Assembly (NCBI RefSeq): GCF_037975245.1
Contig: NC_092569.1
Location: forward strand, 25,469,668 to 25,533,667
Reading direction: 5' to 3'
DNA: 64,000 nt
From: Apostichopus japonicus
Lineage: Eukaryota; Echinodermata; Holothuroidea; Aspidochirotida; Stichopodidae
The notes below the pieces were generated by a model. That model was given only the letters and a program-made list of their open reading frames with translations. It did no database searches and was not told the DNA's origin. Position numbers and translations under genes: made by a program. Positions 1-12,900 of the stretch are shown here, in pieces. Every line of letters begins with the position of its first letter. Positions within the stretch are counted from its first letter, which is position 1.

Positions 1-33
1 CTGCACTGTGTACACAGTTATAATACATATAGG

Positions 34-2846
34 CCTACAGCCATGGGCGGGATTACCGGAGGTGGGGGGGGGGGGCAAGAGGGGGCATTTGCCCCCCACT
101 TTTTCCCAAACCTTAGTTCACTTTTTTGTCGTATTTGCAGACAAATATGCACAACCCTAATCGAAATTATTCCCCACAACAGCTCTATCAAATTCGAATC
201 TAAGTCGAATTTGTGTTTAACATCGTAACACGTAGCATGCAGAATAACTGGAGCTGGAGCTAGCACATGGTTCGCAGCACAGGTTACGAATCCTGGAGCT
301 AACACACTAGCGATTTAATTCTGCATGTGATGAATCCGCGGTATGTGCTACAGTGCTAGCTTCAGAATTGATTTTCAACGTTGCTGCTATTGCCTGCTGC
401 TGTTGCCTGATAATCTGGCAATAGTTCAAACATAATGCTGGTACTGCCAGGTAATAATTTCATTTTCAAATCTCAGCCAGTACTATGAAATGACCCGTAA
501 ATATTGCTCCATGTTGCACCTAAAAGTCACCCCGCCTCGACTTCAGTGGCTACGGAACCGGTGGACTTGAGGGGTTTATCCCCCATGAAAAAAGTTGGGG
601 CGGTCAAGGTATGTTCAGCCCCCAATATTTGCCAAGTGCTCCAAGAAGTGGGGACCGCGGGGAGAATTTCGAAGTGGGTGCTGAACATATTCTTGATCGG
701 TCCAATGCACAATATACTAATAATTTTAAGGGAAAGAACTGTCAAGATGCAATTTATTGTTACCAGAGGCATGGGCGAGATTTGAGTTGTGAAAGGGGGG
801 GGGGGGGCAAATCTGCAAGCAAGACTATCTAAGCGGAGCGCCACCATCGGTTGGCGCGGAGCGTACAAGAAATTTTTGGGCTTTACAAACCCTCCAGATG
901 GCCGGAAATGGCACTTCCCGAGTGCTCTAAGCTGCATGTACCCATCCTTGAAATATGGATCTCATGTCTGCAATTGTATCTAGATAGTTAATTATCGTTT
1001 AAAAATTTGAAGAGGATTGATAGTAGAACATATGGTCAGATGGTGATGTACAACTTTTGTTATACGTCACTATCTAAGCGAAGCGCCATCATCAGTTGGC
1101 AAGGATCGTCGAAATTTTTGATGAAAGGAATCCTTAGATCGGTAAAATTAACACCCATATAGGCTTTAAATTGCATCTAAACAATTAATGAACGTGTGTA
1201 AAGTTAGGGAGGACAGATAGAATAACTTATATGGTGATGCACAACTGAGGCTTATACGTCACTATTTAGACGGTGCACCACCATCAGTTGGCGCGGCGTG
1301 TCGAAATTTAAGCAAAAAGGAAATCCTAGATCAGCAAATATGACACCTCTGGTAACAATAAATCGCATCTCGACAGTTCTTTCCCCTAAAATTATTAGTA
1401 TATTGTGCATTGGACCGATCAAGAATATGTTCAGCACCCACTTCGAAATTCTCCCCGCGGTCCCCACTTCTTGGAGAACTTGGCAAATATTAGGGGCTGA
1501 ACATACCTTTACCCCCACACTTTTTTATGGGGGATAAGCCCCTCAAGTCTACCGGTTCCGTCGCCACTGAAGTCGAGGCGGGGTGACTGTTTGGATTTTA
1601 CAATGTGACTAGGTGTATCATGGAGCAATATATTTACGGGTCATTTCATAGTACTGGCTGAGATTTGAAAATGAAATTATTACCTGGCAGTACCAGCATT
1701 ATGTTTGAACTATTGCCACATTATCAGGCAACATAGAAATTCATAATAAATACTTGAATGTTACTTACTGTTCATGAAGGGCTAGACCACTGGGGGTGGG
1801 GTGGGGTGTGTGTCATGTGTCAGTGTATTGAACTTAATTATTGATATACCCAATATGCAATTCTGGCTTTTGTAAATCGTTTCTCTGGATTTAGTTATTC
1901 AACGCATTCAGTAGAGCAGCAACGTTGAAAATCAATTCCTGAAGCTAGCACTGTAGCACATGCCGCGGATTCATCACATGCAGAATTGAATCGCTAGTGT
2001 GTTAGCTCCAGGATTCGTGCAGGAACCTGTGCTGCGAACCATGTGCTAGCTCCAGCTCCAGTTATTCATGCTACATGTTACGATGTTAAACACAAATTCA
2101 ACTAAGATTCGAAACAAATAGGCCTATTTGATAGGGAATAATTTCGATTAGGGTTGTGCACATTTGTCTACAAAAACGACAAAAAAAGTAAATTAAGGTT
2201 TGGGAAAAAGTGGGGGGGGGCAAATGCCCCCTCTTGCCCCCCCCCCGTAATCCCGCCCATGACCAGAGGTGTCATTTTAGCTGATCTATGATTTCCTTTG
2301 TGCTTAAATTTGACGCGCCGCGCCAACTGATGGTGGTGCACAAATAGTGACGTATAAGCTTCAGTTGTACATTACCATATAAGTTCTTCTATCCGTCCTC
2401 CCTAACTTTACACACGTTCATTAATTGTTTAGATGCAATTTAAAGCCTATATGGGTGATAACTTTACCGATCTAAGAGAACCTTTCATCGAAAATTTCGA
2501 CGCTCCTTGCCAACCGATGATGGCGCTCCGCTTAGATAGTGACGTATAACAAAAGTTGTACATCACCATCTGACCATATGTTCTACTATCAATCCTCTTC
2601 AAATATTTAAACGATAGTTAACTATCTAGATACAATTGCAGTTAAGAGATCCATATTTCACGGATGGGTACATCCAGCTTACAGCACTCGGGAAGTGCCG
2701 TTTCAGGCCATCTGGAGGGTTTGTAAAGCCAAAACATTTCTTGTACGCTCCGCGCCAACCAATGGTGGCGCTCCGTTAGATAGTCTTGCTTGCAGATTTG
2801 CCCCCCCCCCCCCTTTCACAACTCAAATCTCGCCCATGCCTACAGC
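34..2846. mobile_element. Outer TIR DNA transposon (non-autonomous, 8-bp TSD) split by a nested copy
   Basis: The element runs from 42 to 2838. It starts CATGGGCGGGATT and ends AATCTCGCCCATG, a 13-bp terminal inverted repeat with one mismatch. A perfect 8-bp target-site duplication, cctacagc, flanks it (34-41 and 2839-2846). A G-tract lies close inside each terminus. Without the nested insertion the element is about 1.3 kb (42-769 plus 2270-2838). No transposase-like protein can be read in it, so it is probably non-autonomous. CA...TG ends and an 8-bp TSD fit hAT, but P-type elements also make 8-bp duplications, so the superfamily is open. It lies in, or just before, the visible 5' part of the channel gene. 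Confidence 0.85.
762..2269. mobile_element. Nested inverted copy of the same TIR transposon
   Basis: The inner copy spans 770-2261 (1,492 bp) in reverse orientation relative to the outer one. Its own perfect 8-bp target-site duplication, accagagg, is at 762-769 and 2262-2269. Segment 42-769 of the outer element is repeated as the reverse complement at about 1335-2261, and 2270-2838 as the reverse complement at 770-1335. The inner copy carries about 180 bp (roughly 1737-1914) absent from the outer copy. It also holds three diverged internal repeats of a motif like ctatctaagcggagcgccac (near 826, 1072 and 1260). Confidence 0.87.
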
Positions 2847-3312
2847 ACGTTTGATGCACCCTGTACGAACCTTTCACTGTGCATTGTTATTGAATAATGC
2901 CGTCACAGAAAACTTCGATCAAACATCGATAGTAGATCGTACAACCTAAACAAACAATCGTGTGTGTAAAATATGTCTAAACCAATTCCAAAGATACGAA
3001 AGGCTTCGGGTAATTTGAACGGATATATCTTCGTTGCAACGAATGGATTCATACATTTAAGTAACCTCCTTTCTTTGGTGATGACGTAACTTTTCCGACC
3101 AATCATGAGCGACTATTAACACACAACTGCGCACCTGTTTGGGAAAACAAATTCGCGACCCGGCCATACTCTATGCCGGCAGGATGCTACACGGGATAAC
3201 ACATTCAGCGTATTCATTTTCTTTTCAAAATATATAGCTTTAGATTTAATTATAATTATGCATTCGCTAACACACCTTAAAAGATTGTCACTACACATCA
3301 TATCATCTCAAG
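2847..3312. other. Non-coding stretch before the first visible channel exon
   Basis: No convincing exon, repeat or RNA gene is seen. It is probably intron of the DEG/ENaC gene, because the exon at 3313 begins with an acceptor site in mid-codon. Confidence 0.5.
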
Positions 3313-3535
3313 GTGCTGTATCCGAAGATTATGACTGGTATCATGATAGCACACATGAAGAAGATGAACTGCAGGATGATATTCCAAATCTCATCAACCG
3401 AGGTGCTTTTGCGGATCGCAAAGAACGACCGCACCAGATACCAACGCCGACGAAACATGAACTTCGAGATATGGGTCATAGGGCGGAGGATCTTATCGTT
3501 GGCTGCACATTCAACAACAGACGGTGTGACCACAC
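3313..3535 (+). CDS. DEG/ENaC exon a (ectodomain, finger region)
   Basis: The acceptor is atcatctcaag and the donor gtaggt. The exon enters with two bases of a split codon and leaves with two. It encodes an acidic stretch (EEDELQDD) followed by GHRAEDLIVGCTFNNRRC, the family's first conserved ectodomain cysteine motif. An open frame runs on upstream of the acceptor but shows no family similarity. Confidence 0.85.
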
Positions 3536-6500
3536 GTAGGTAATACATCTAGTTTGGATGGGTGGTATAATCATCATTATACATACGTGTATGATGACGT
3601 CTCACGTTCGATATCTTCCCAGCCTTCAGAGTTTATGCTGACGGCTATACCTGTTGTGTCGTAAGAATATGCCTTGAAAAATTAGCGTATTAACAATTTT
3701 CGAAAATAGCTGAATCGTGTAGCCTGTATATAGCTCCATCCGATATAAACCAAATATATAAATAAAACAAAAATATATGGCTTATTCGGTTAAAAGAAGA
3801 TTTCGATGGATGACACAATTCATTGACGCCACAATCTCGATACACATTATAGAAAAATGAACAATGTTTTTGTTCTCAATATTCACCTCACAGTGTTTTC
3901 AAAACAATTCAGAACCGAAAATATGGAAATTGTTTTACGTTCAACGGAGATATAGATGGAGAGTCGTTGGAAAAAGTGACTAAAGCTGGTTCATATTTTG
4001 GTAGGTCAAAGTTCTTGGCTAATCTTTGGTAATTAATTGATATGTGAGAAGGAACCAATCAAACAAAGGGATTTGTCATCTGGACATTACATTGTTTTAC
4101 AAATGAATTCTGTATTTAAATTCTGTCATGTAAACATCACAACATAAAGATATGTCATATAATTATAATAATTAATCTGAATTATATTGTTCCAATAAAG
4201 AATGTTGGAAGTACTGTAAAGAATCTTCTGCTATAGTGCGAACTTCTGAAACAGAACGTTAAAATTGCCGATAGCTCACAGTTACGCTGCTGATAAAAAA
4301 TAAATAAAAAAAAATCTGTGACATTTGTGAGATATTTGATCATATCGATGTTGTATTTATTCCTTTTCTGATCGAAGATGTATTAATGAACTTTGGGAAA
4401 ACGATATTCCCTCTTTATGCTCCTCAGTGTTAAGGAATATTTCCCCATCCTATCATAATTGCTCTAGTCCATAACTTCATCTTCTCAGTCATCATTCTCA
4501 AACCTGATCTTTTTTAGCCATTTGCTTCGGAGATATCCTTTTGAAATGTTTCTTTATCTCAATAATTCTGATAATTTCTTGAAATGTGACATTTATAAGA
4601 CATTAAAAGTGACATTTGTTAGTATCACCTGATAGGTCTCCATATGACCCTCTTCATCGAACACGACGAGTATGTTGGTTTCCTTACCGACGACATCGGG
4701 GTTAGGATAATGGTTCATCCAGTAAATATTATGCCAATGCCTGAAGATGTCGGGCTATCACTTTCACCTGGTTTCTCAACCAATATAGGTATCCGACAGG
4801 TATGTTATACTTATCTAATCTAATTTGATTGGTTAATGTTACTAACTTCAACCAATTGTTAGTGCAATCTAGGTACCAGTCAATTTAAAATCATTCTAAG
4901 CATTCAATCGCAGGCCGCTAACACAACGTCACAACTTCGACATAGAAGTTCGAAATTTGGAGATAGGAATAGCGATTTAATGGAAATTTGACATTCGAGC
5001 TCAAATACCGTTTCAAATAGCCTTTTCAAATAAGTTGATAAAAAAAGTAAAGTCGCAAATATGGAAGAAACGTAAAACTATCGGGAAAATGATCTGATGC
5101 AAACTGAGGTATACGTCAAGAAAAAAAAAAAAACTAAAATTCGATATTTGTTATCTAAAGAGGTTCACAAAAAGTGTTAATATTAGTAATAAAAGTCAAA
5201 ATTTCGTGAAAACAGTAGCAGTGAGATGCAAATTTTGAAATTAATGGTCGATTTTGTTTGTTTGAACAGTTTCGAAATGACAAAGTCAAGAAAGCGGATA
5301 TTTCCATACAAAAAGTTTCCATTACAAATTATATATACTAATATTCTTCGGAGAAAGATGTCAAGATCCCCCTTCCCCACTGGTGTTCTCTCCTCCTTTC
5401 ACCATTTTGTGAGATGCGCCAGTGATACTGGCATACACCATATATTATATTAAACCACCTATATGCCTGTAGATCCAAGTACGTTGTCTTCATAGGACGA
5501 ATGTCTGTTCGTGTCTTGCATGGAAACCATATATTATACTAAACCACATATATGCCTGTAGATCCAAGTACATTGTCTTCACATGACGAAATGTCTGTTC
5601 GTGTCATGAATGTGATGTAGCATATGCTAAAATGATCCATATATAGATCAGTACACTGGCTTCATAGGGCGAATGCCTGTTCGTGTATACATGTGATGAA
5701 GCATACCGTATGTTATAATGAACCACATATATATATGTGTAGATTCAAATACATTGTCTTCATAGGACGAAATGTCTATTCGTGTCATGCATGGAAACCA
5801 TATATTATACTAAACCACATATATGCCTGTAGATCCAAGTACATTGTCTTCACATGACGAAATGTCTGTTCGTGTCATGAATGTGATGTAGCATATGTTA
5901 AAATGATCCATATATAGATCAGTACACTGGCTTCATAGGACGAATGCCTGTTCGTGTATGCATGTGATGAAGCATACCGTATGTTATAATGAACCACATA
6001 TATATATGTGTAGATTCAAATACATTGTCTTCATAGGACGAAATGTCAGTTCGTGTCTTGCATGGAAAGCAAATATTATTTATAACCTCATATAGATCTG
6101 TAGATTCAAGTGTATACATTGTCTTCATAGGACGAAATGTCTGTTCGTGTCTTGAATGGAAAGCATATATTATGCTAAACCACATATAGATCTGTAGATT
6201 CAAGTACATTGGTTTCGTAGGACGAAATGTATGTTCGTGTCTTGAATGGAAAGCATATATTATGTATAACCACATATAGGCCTGTAGATTCAAGTATATT
6301 GGCTTCATATGACGAAATGTCTGTTCTTGTCATGAATGGAAAGCATATATTATACTAAACCACATATAGGCCTGTAGATTCAATTACATTGGCTTCATAT
6401 GACGAAATGTCTGTTCGTGTCTTGAATGGAAAGCATATATTATGCTAAACCACATATAGATCTGTAGATTCAAGTACATTGGTTTCGTAGGACGAAATGT

Positions 6501-9500
6501 ATGTTCGTGTCTTGAATGGAAAGCATATATTATGTATAAACACATATAGGCCTGTAGATTCAAGTATATTGGCTTCATATGACGAAATGTCTGTTCTTGT
6601 CATGAATGGAAAGCATATATTATACTAAACCACATATAGGCCTGTAGATTCAATTACATTGGCTTCATATGACGAAATGTCTGTTCTTGTCATGAATGGA
6701 AAGCATATATTATGCTAAACCACATATAGATCTGTAGATTCAAGTACATTGGTTTCGTAGGACGAAATTTCTGTTCGTGTCTTGAATGGAAAGCATATAT
6801 TATGTATAAACACATATAGGCCTGTAGATTCAACTATATTGGCTTCATCGGACGAAATGTCTGTTCGTGTCTTGAATGGAAAGCATATATTATGCTAAAC
6901 CACATATAGATCTGTAGATTCAAGTACATTGGTTTCGTAGGACGAAATTTCTGTTCGTGTCTTGAATGGAAAGCATATATTATGTATAACCACATATAGG
7001 CCTGTAGATTCAAGTATATTGGCTTCATATGACGAAATGTCTGTTCTTGTCATGAATGGAAAGCATATATTATACTAAACCACATATAGGCCTGTAGATT
7101 CAATTACATTGGCTTCATATGACGAAATGTCTGTTCTTGTCATGAATGGAAAGCATATATTATGCTAAACCACATATAGATCTGTAGATTTAAGTACATT
7201 GGTTTCGTAGGACGAAATTTCTGTTCGTGTCTTGAATGGAAAGCATATATTATGTATAAACACATATAGGCCTGTAGAGTCAACTATATTGGCTTCATAG
7301 GACGAAATGTCTGTTCGTGTCTTGAATGGAAAGCATATATTATGCTAAACCACATATAGATCTGTAGATTCAAGTACATTGGTTTCGTAGGACGAAATTT
7401 CTGTTCGTGTCTTGAATGGAAAGCATATATTATGTATAACCACATATAGGCCTGTAGATTCAAGTATATTGGCTTCATATGACGAAATGTCTGTTCTTGT
7501 CATGAATGGAAAGCATATATTATACTAAACCACATATAGGCCTGTAGATTCAATTACATTGGCTTCATATGACGAAATGTCTGTTCTTGTCATGAATGGA
7601 AAGCATATATTATGCTAAACCACATATAGATCTGTAGATTCAAGTACATTGGTTTCGTAGGACGAAATTTCTGTTCGTGTCTTGAATGGAAAGCATATAT
7701 TATGTATAAACACATATAGGCCTGTAGATTCAACTATATTGGCTTCATAGGACGAAATGTCTGTTCGTGTCTTGAATGGAAAGCATATATTATGCTAAAC
7801 CACATATAGATCTGTAGATTCAAGTACATTGGTTTCGTAGGACGAAATGTCAGTTCCTGTCTTGCATGGAAAGCATATATTATGTATAACCACATATAGG
7901 CCTGTAGATTCAAGTATATTGGCTTCATAGGACGAAATGTCTGTTCGTGTCATGAATGGAAAGCATATATTATACTAAACCACATATAGGCCTGTAGATT
8001 CAATTACATTGGCTTCATAGGACGAAATGTCTGTTCTTGTCATGCATTGAAAGCATATATTATACTAAACCACATATAGGCCTGTAGATTCAATTACATT
8101 GGCTTCATAGGAAGAAATGTCTGTTCTTGTCATGCATTGGTAGCATATTTTATAATAAACCACATATATATCTGTAGATTCAAGTACATTGGCTTCATAG
8201 GACGAAATGTATGTTCTTGTCATGCATGGAAAGCATATATTATTTATAACCACATATATGCCTGTAGATTCAAGTATATTGGCTTCATCGGACGAATTCC
8301 GGTGCCCAAAAAGTCAACTATCACCAGCATGAATGATCTTCGTCCGGTGGCGCTCACTTCCGTAGCCATGAAATCATGTGAAAGATTTATATTGCAGTAT
8401 ATCAAAAGGCTAACTGTAAACCTAATGGATGATCACCAGTTCGCATATAGGAAGGGACGCAACACTGACGATGCACTCCTGTTCACATTGGACACATTAT
8501 ACTCCCATCTCGAAGACTCTAAATCTGGTAAAGTCTCCGCTCGCATCATGTTCTTTGACTTTTCATCTGCTTTTAATACGATGCAACCTCATATTTTAGC
8601 TAACGTTTTACTTGGATCTGATGATGTGCCACATGCTTTGGTTCGATGGGTATTGGACTATCTCACTAACCGCTCACAATTTGTACGTATCGGTCGTGAT
8701 GTTGTATCTGACATTATGGAATGTAGCACTGGAGCACCACAGGGCACTGTGTTAGCACCATTCCTATTCACTCTGTATACCTCCGGAATACGCTCCACTG
8801 ACCTCAGCTGTCCGCTCATCAAGTTCGCGGATGACACTGCTCTCGTTGGCCGGATTAAAAATGACGATGACCGGATCTACCGTGAACAAATTGCCAATTT
8901 TGTTGCTGAATGCGACAGGAATTATCTCCATCTTAACGTCAGCAAGACGAAGGAACTCATTATAGACTTCCGGAGAGCGAACAAGATAGTGCCCGAACCT
9001 GTGGTCATTGACAGTAAGACAGTGGATAGGGTAACTGAGTACAAATATTTGGGTGTAGTTATGGATGATCAGCTAAAGTGGGATGCACATGTTGAGTATG
9101 TTGCCAAACGTTTGAAACCACGAATGTATTGCTTGAGGAAATTAGTCTCTTTTGACGTGAACCAGAACATTTTATCCATTTTTTACAACTCTATTATTAG
9201 TAGTGTTTGGTCATACTGCATAACTTCCTGGGTTGGTAACATAAATAAGACATCCAAGAAAGTGTTAGATGATACTGTTATACGGGCAGGTAGGGCTGTT
9301 GGGAAACGCTTGCCAATGGTTGACGAGGTCTTTGATAGTCGGGTTAATGATAAGCTTCATTCAGTTCTCAAGGATATCGATCACCCTCTCCACGCTCCAT
9401 TAAATAATTGCATTATCCCTCGTAGTGGGAGGATGAGACCTCCGAAGGCTCATACTAATCGTTACCCCTCATCTTTCATGGGACAAGCTGTTAGAATTTT

Positions 9501-9931
9501 TAATGCATCTTTTAATCGCTAATCTCTTGCCTTTGTCTTTCCTTCTTTCATTGGGTTCTTATCATATTTACCGTTTGTGATTTGTTTATACTTTTTATTC
9601 CTTGCCATTCTGTGAGCTTCGGCCCATCTGTTCCCGTTCCTTGTTATTAGCATTTCTTATGCTTTTATTGTCCTACTGTTTGTTCTCTTATTGTTGTATA
9701 GTATCGTTTTTATATCTTACTGTTTTATCTGCAAGCATGTAATTTCCCTATCGGATGCAATAAAGTTTATCTTATCTTATCTTATCTTATCTTAATATCT
9801 GTTCTTGTCATGCATGGAAAACATATATTAAACTAAACCACATATACATCTGTAGATCCAAGGACACTTCCTTTCATATGTAACGAAATGTATGTTCGTG
9901 TCACGCATGCAAAGAATATTTTATACTAGAC

Positions 9932-9993
<62 letters not shown>

Positions 9994-12900
9994 TTTAAGT
10001 GTATTCATTCGCTATATGTGACGAAATGTCTGTTCGTGCCATGCATTTGATGAAAAGCATATATTATATATATACTCAAGCACATATAGACCTGTTTAGA
10101 ACTCTGGTAAGCCATGACAGGTAGAAAAAAAATCCAATAAAATGTGACGAAAAACACTCCATTTAAGAGATATTCTATATACCTCGGCTGGTTTTGTGCA
10201 CATGCTTTCACTAGATGTACAAGAAATAAGTTCAATTTACAAAGAATGTTATCTTCTTCTAGTTTTCTCATTTTCTATGAGTCCACAACAAAGTACAAAA
10301 AACAACAACTAATGAATATAACGAACTAATAATTAATTATCTATATACCCAATCAATTCGTCAAACACTGTAGGGGGACGTTGGGAAAATGTCAACAATG
10401 AAAACGTGAGGAACTGAGAAGGTTATTTGCCCTAAAAGAAATGATTAGAAACAAAAAAGTAATGGATAAATGAGAACGATTTTTATTAATTGTGTAAATT
10501 TATTGACTGCATTTATCAATGCATAATTGTTTGAAAATCCAAATTTTGAGATTCCACAAATGAGCAAGAATGAACGGTTGAACAATTTCCCTTATATGCA
10601 CTTCGTGGGCACGCCTTCACAGCCAATTATAAATCACTCGTCAGAGTTGCTACGGAAACGATATTTCAGTTGAAGTCTTACTTCACGAAGCTCAAGGTCT
10701 ATATTTATTGCCTTGGAAACAATGACACAGAGACCGCAAACGCAACATGTAAAACAATTAATCTCTAAAATTCTCGCGAAATAATCACCCTACGACCAAT
10801 ATTCATTCACCAAAAATTGTTCTCTTTTATAGACTAAAGTAACAAAACTGAATTTTGAGCCTATTTATGACACTAAACCTGTCTGCTGTAGATATAATAT
10901 TTACTCGCTTGTATAACACTGTGTTCGGTGGCCTCACCCTGCATTGTGTACACTGAAATCCCGTATAGACCATGGGCAATTGCATTGGTATATAAGCATA
11001 TACATTGGAAAAGTTCAGTGAGCTTTCAGAAAACGAATAAACATATAGGCGGCAATGTATATAGGCGGCAACACACAGGCTAACAATCATATCCATTTCC
11101 ACTCATCACGTTATGCCTGCAACTGGTAATTTAGGAGACATTTTAATTTGGGATAAGAGCTATACGGAAGCGATATTCGTGATCGTAAAAGACGGCTGGA
11201 CGGATCGCCGATTCATGAGCACTTGAACGAAAAAAAAAAACTCATTACTTGAGATAAAGTGTTGAGTAATTTACAGGGTTTCTTTTTACGAAAGATTGTT
11301 CAGAAGTGGAGAGAGACTACCTTTGTGATAATTGAACAGACGCTATATGACACACTCGTATGCGATAGCTGCAGCATATACGTGACGAATCTATTTTAAG
11401 TAATCGGTGTTGTGGCCGAGTGGATAAAACCTGTGGCATTTGAAGCAATGGGGCTTAGCAACAGGAATCGGGGTTAGATCCCCGGCCGTGTAATAGTAAG
11501 GTATAGGTTTTTCATTCTCGTTTGAAAAGATTCCATATTTGAGTTACAATGTTGAATTGGAAGCCACCCGACGTGAAAGTGTTAATCCACAAGCCCTTTG
11601 GGGTTTCTGCTACATTCGTGGTCGTTTAAGTGTCATAAATATAAGTAAGATTTACTGAAGTTAACTTATACTGTAGTCTAACAGTACATACGTTGCATGC
11701 AAACGTAACACAAGTCGTATACTAATACACACAGGCCCACGCACACACATTCACTATTTCAAAACCATGTGTAAAACTCCACTTTTAGGCGAAACCCTCA
11801 TCTTTACAGAACAAATATCAAGAAATCGAATTCTTTGCAGAAAATTGAATAGTTAATTGTAAGTTTTCGCAGAAATTCCAGCGAAAACAAAATATTGGAA
11901 AAAAAGTTGCAATTGTTCGATCTTTCGTGATAAATGTTGGTTTTGAAAACCTTTTACGAAGCTTGAAAGTAACGCGATTAACTTATACAGGTATATCATG
12001 GAATGAAAACTGGTTGGCATTAACTGCTGATAAATTATTCAATTCGCGATATATTTCTTGCTAGTCATTGCTTGAGCTATTAACCGTAACAGTAAATAAC
12101 GGAATGGCGAATTACGTAAGTTTCTTCCGCGAAGTTAAGGCCATCAGCAATCACTTCTGTTTTGATGTTGTTTTCCGGCGAACGTGATGTCTAACCAAAC
12201 ATCCCTCTTTGAAAGATGTATAAGACTCGATATTGTTGTTATATGTTGATATATTGATATCGGGGCTACCTAAAGGAGGACGCTCCAGCAAAGTGTGCTT
12301 CAAGAGAAGCAATGAGACATACTGCTAAACCAGAAGGAAGGCCCGTGAACTACCTTGCTTGGAAAAATAAAGTAGCAATTTAAGGACGTTAATATTAACA
12401 ATTTCGAGGAAGCAATAAACCTTGCGCAAGCTCGTGATACGTGTCGGAGTTTAATAACTGAGCATGTCGGATAGACGAGACTCAACTTACTATTACTACT
12501 AAAGGTATATTTAGTCACTAGATTTATCGTCGTTCCTTTTTGCAGACAGCCATTTTTATCCGTTTATTGATACTCACAATTCTCGGAAAACTTGTTTCAT
12601 CATCAAGTATTTTTTTTAATTCTATTTTTGGCTTTGCCTAATCCATGTTTTGCACTTTGTTAAACACTTGTGTATGTGTGTGTACGCTGTATCAATATAT
12701 TACATGTTAGCTCAGTTGGCATATTCTTTACTGAGGCAGCAAGGATGGTTCAGTATAGCGTTGTGCGAGGTCACTGCGTTTTGTGCGCTCGCTCATTAGA
12801 TAGAACACAATTAGCTGATTTAAACATTACAGAACGTCCACTACTTTTTCGCTTGTAGTATGGACCGGACTGTTCCATATAACACTATGATGTGTACATT

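Noticed and set aside
504-1537. Several frames of 70-136 aa in the first 1.5 kb
   Set aside because: They lie in the nested transposon copies, appear in mirrored pairs because of the inversion, and show no transposase motifs.
5919-7928. Series of 64-129-aa minus-strand frames at 450-bp spacing
   Set aside because: They follow from a 90-bp satellite whose unit is a multiple of three; no splice sites or domain.
8137-8296. N-terminal part of the 461-aa frame before the reverse transcriptase
   Set aside because: It is satellite sequence joined by chance in frame; the LINE begins at about 8297.
5440-8296. CRISPR-like regular spacing
   Set aside because: The repeats are contiguous 90-bp monomers without unique spacers, in an animal genome.
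11405-11490. Functional tRNA-Ser gene
   Set aside because: Box A and B are present, but the acceptor stem does not pair and the T-arm is irregular; more likely a SINE head.
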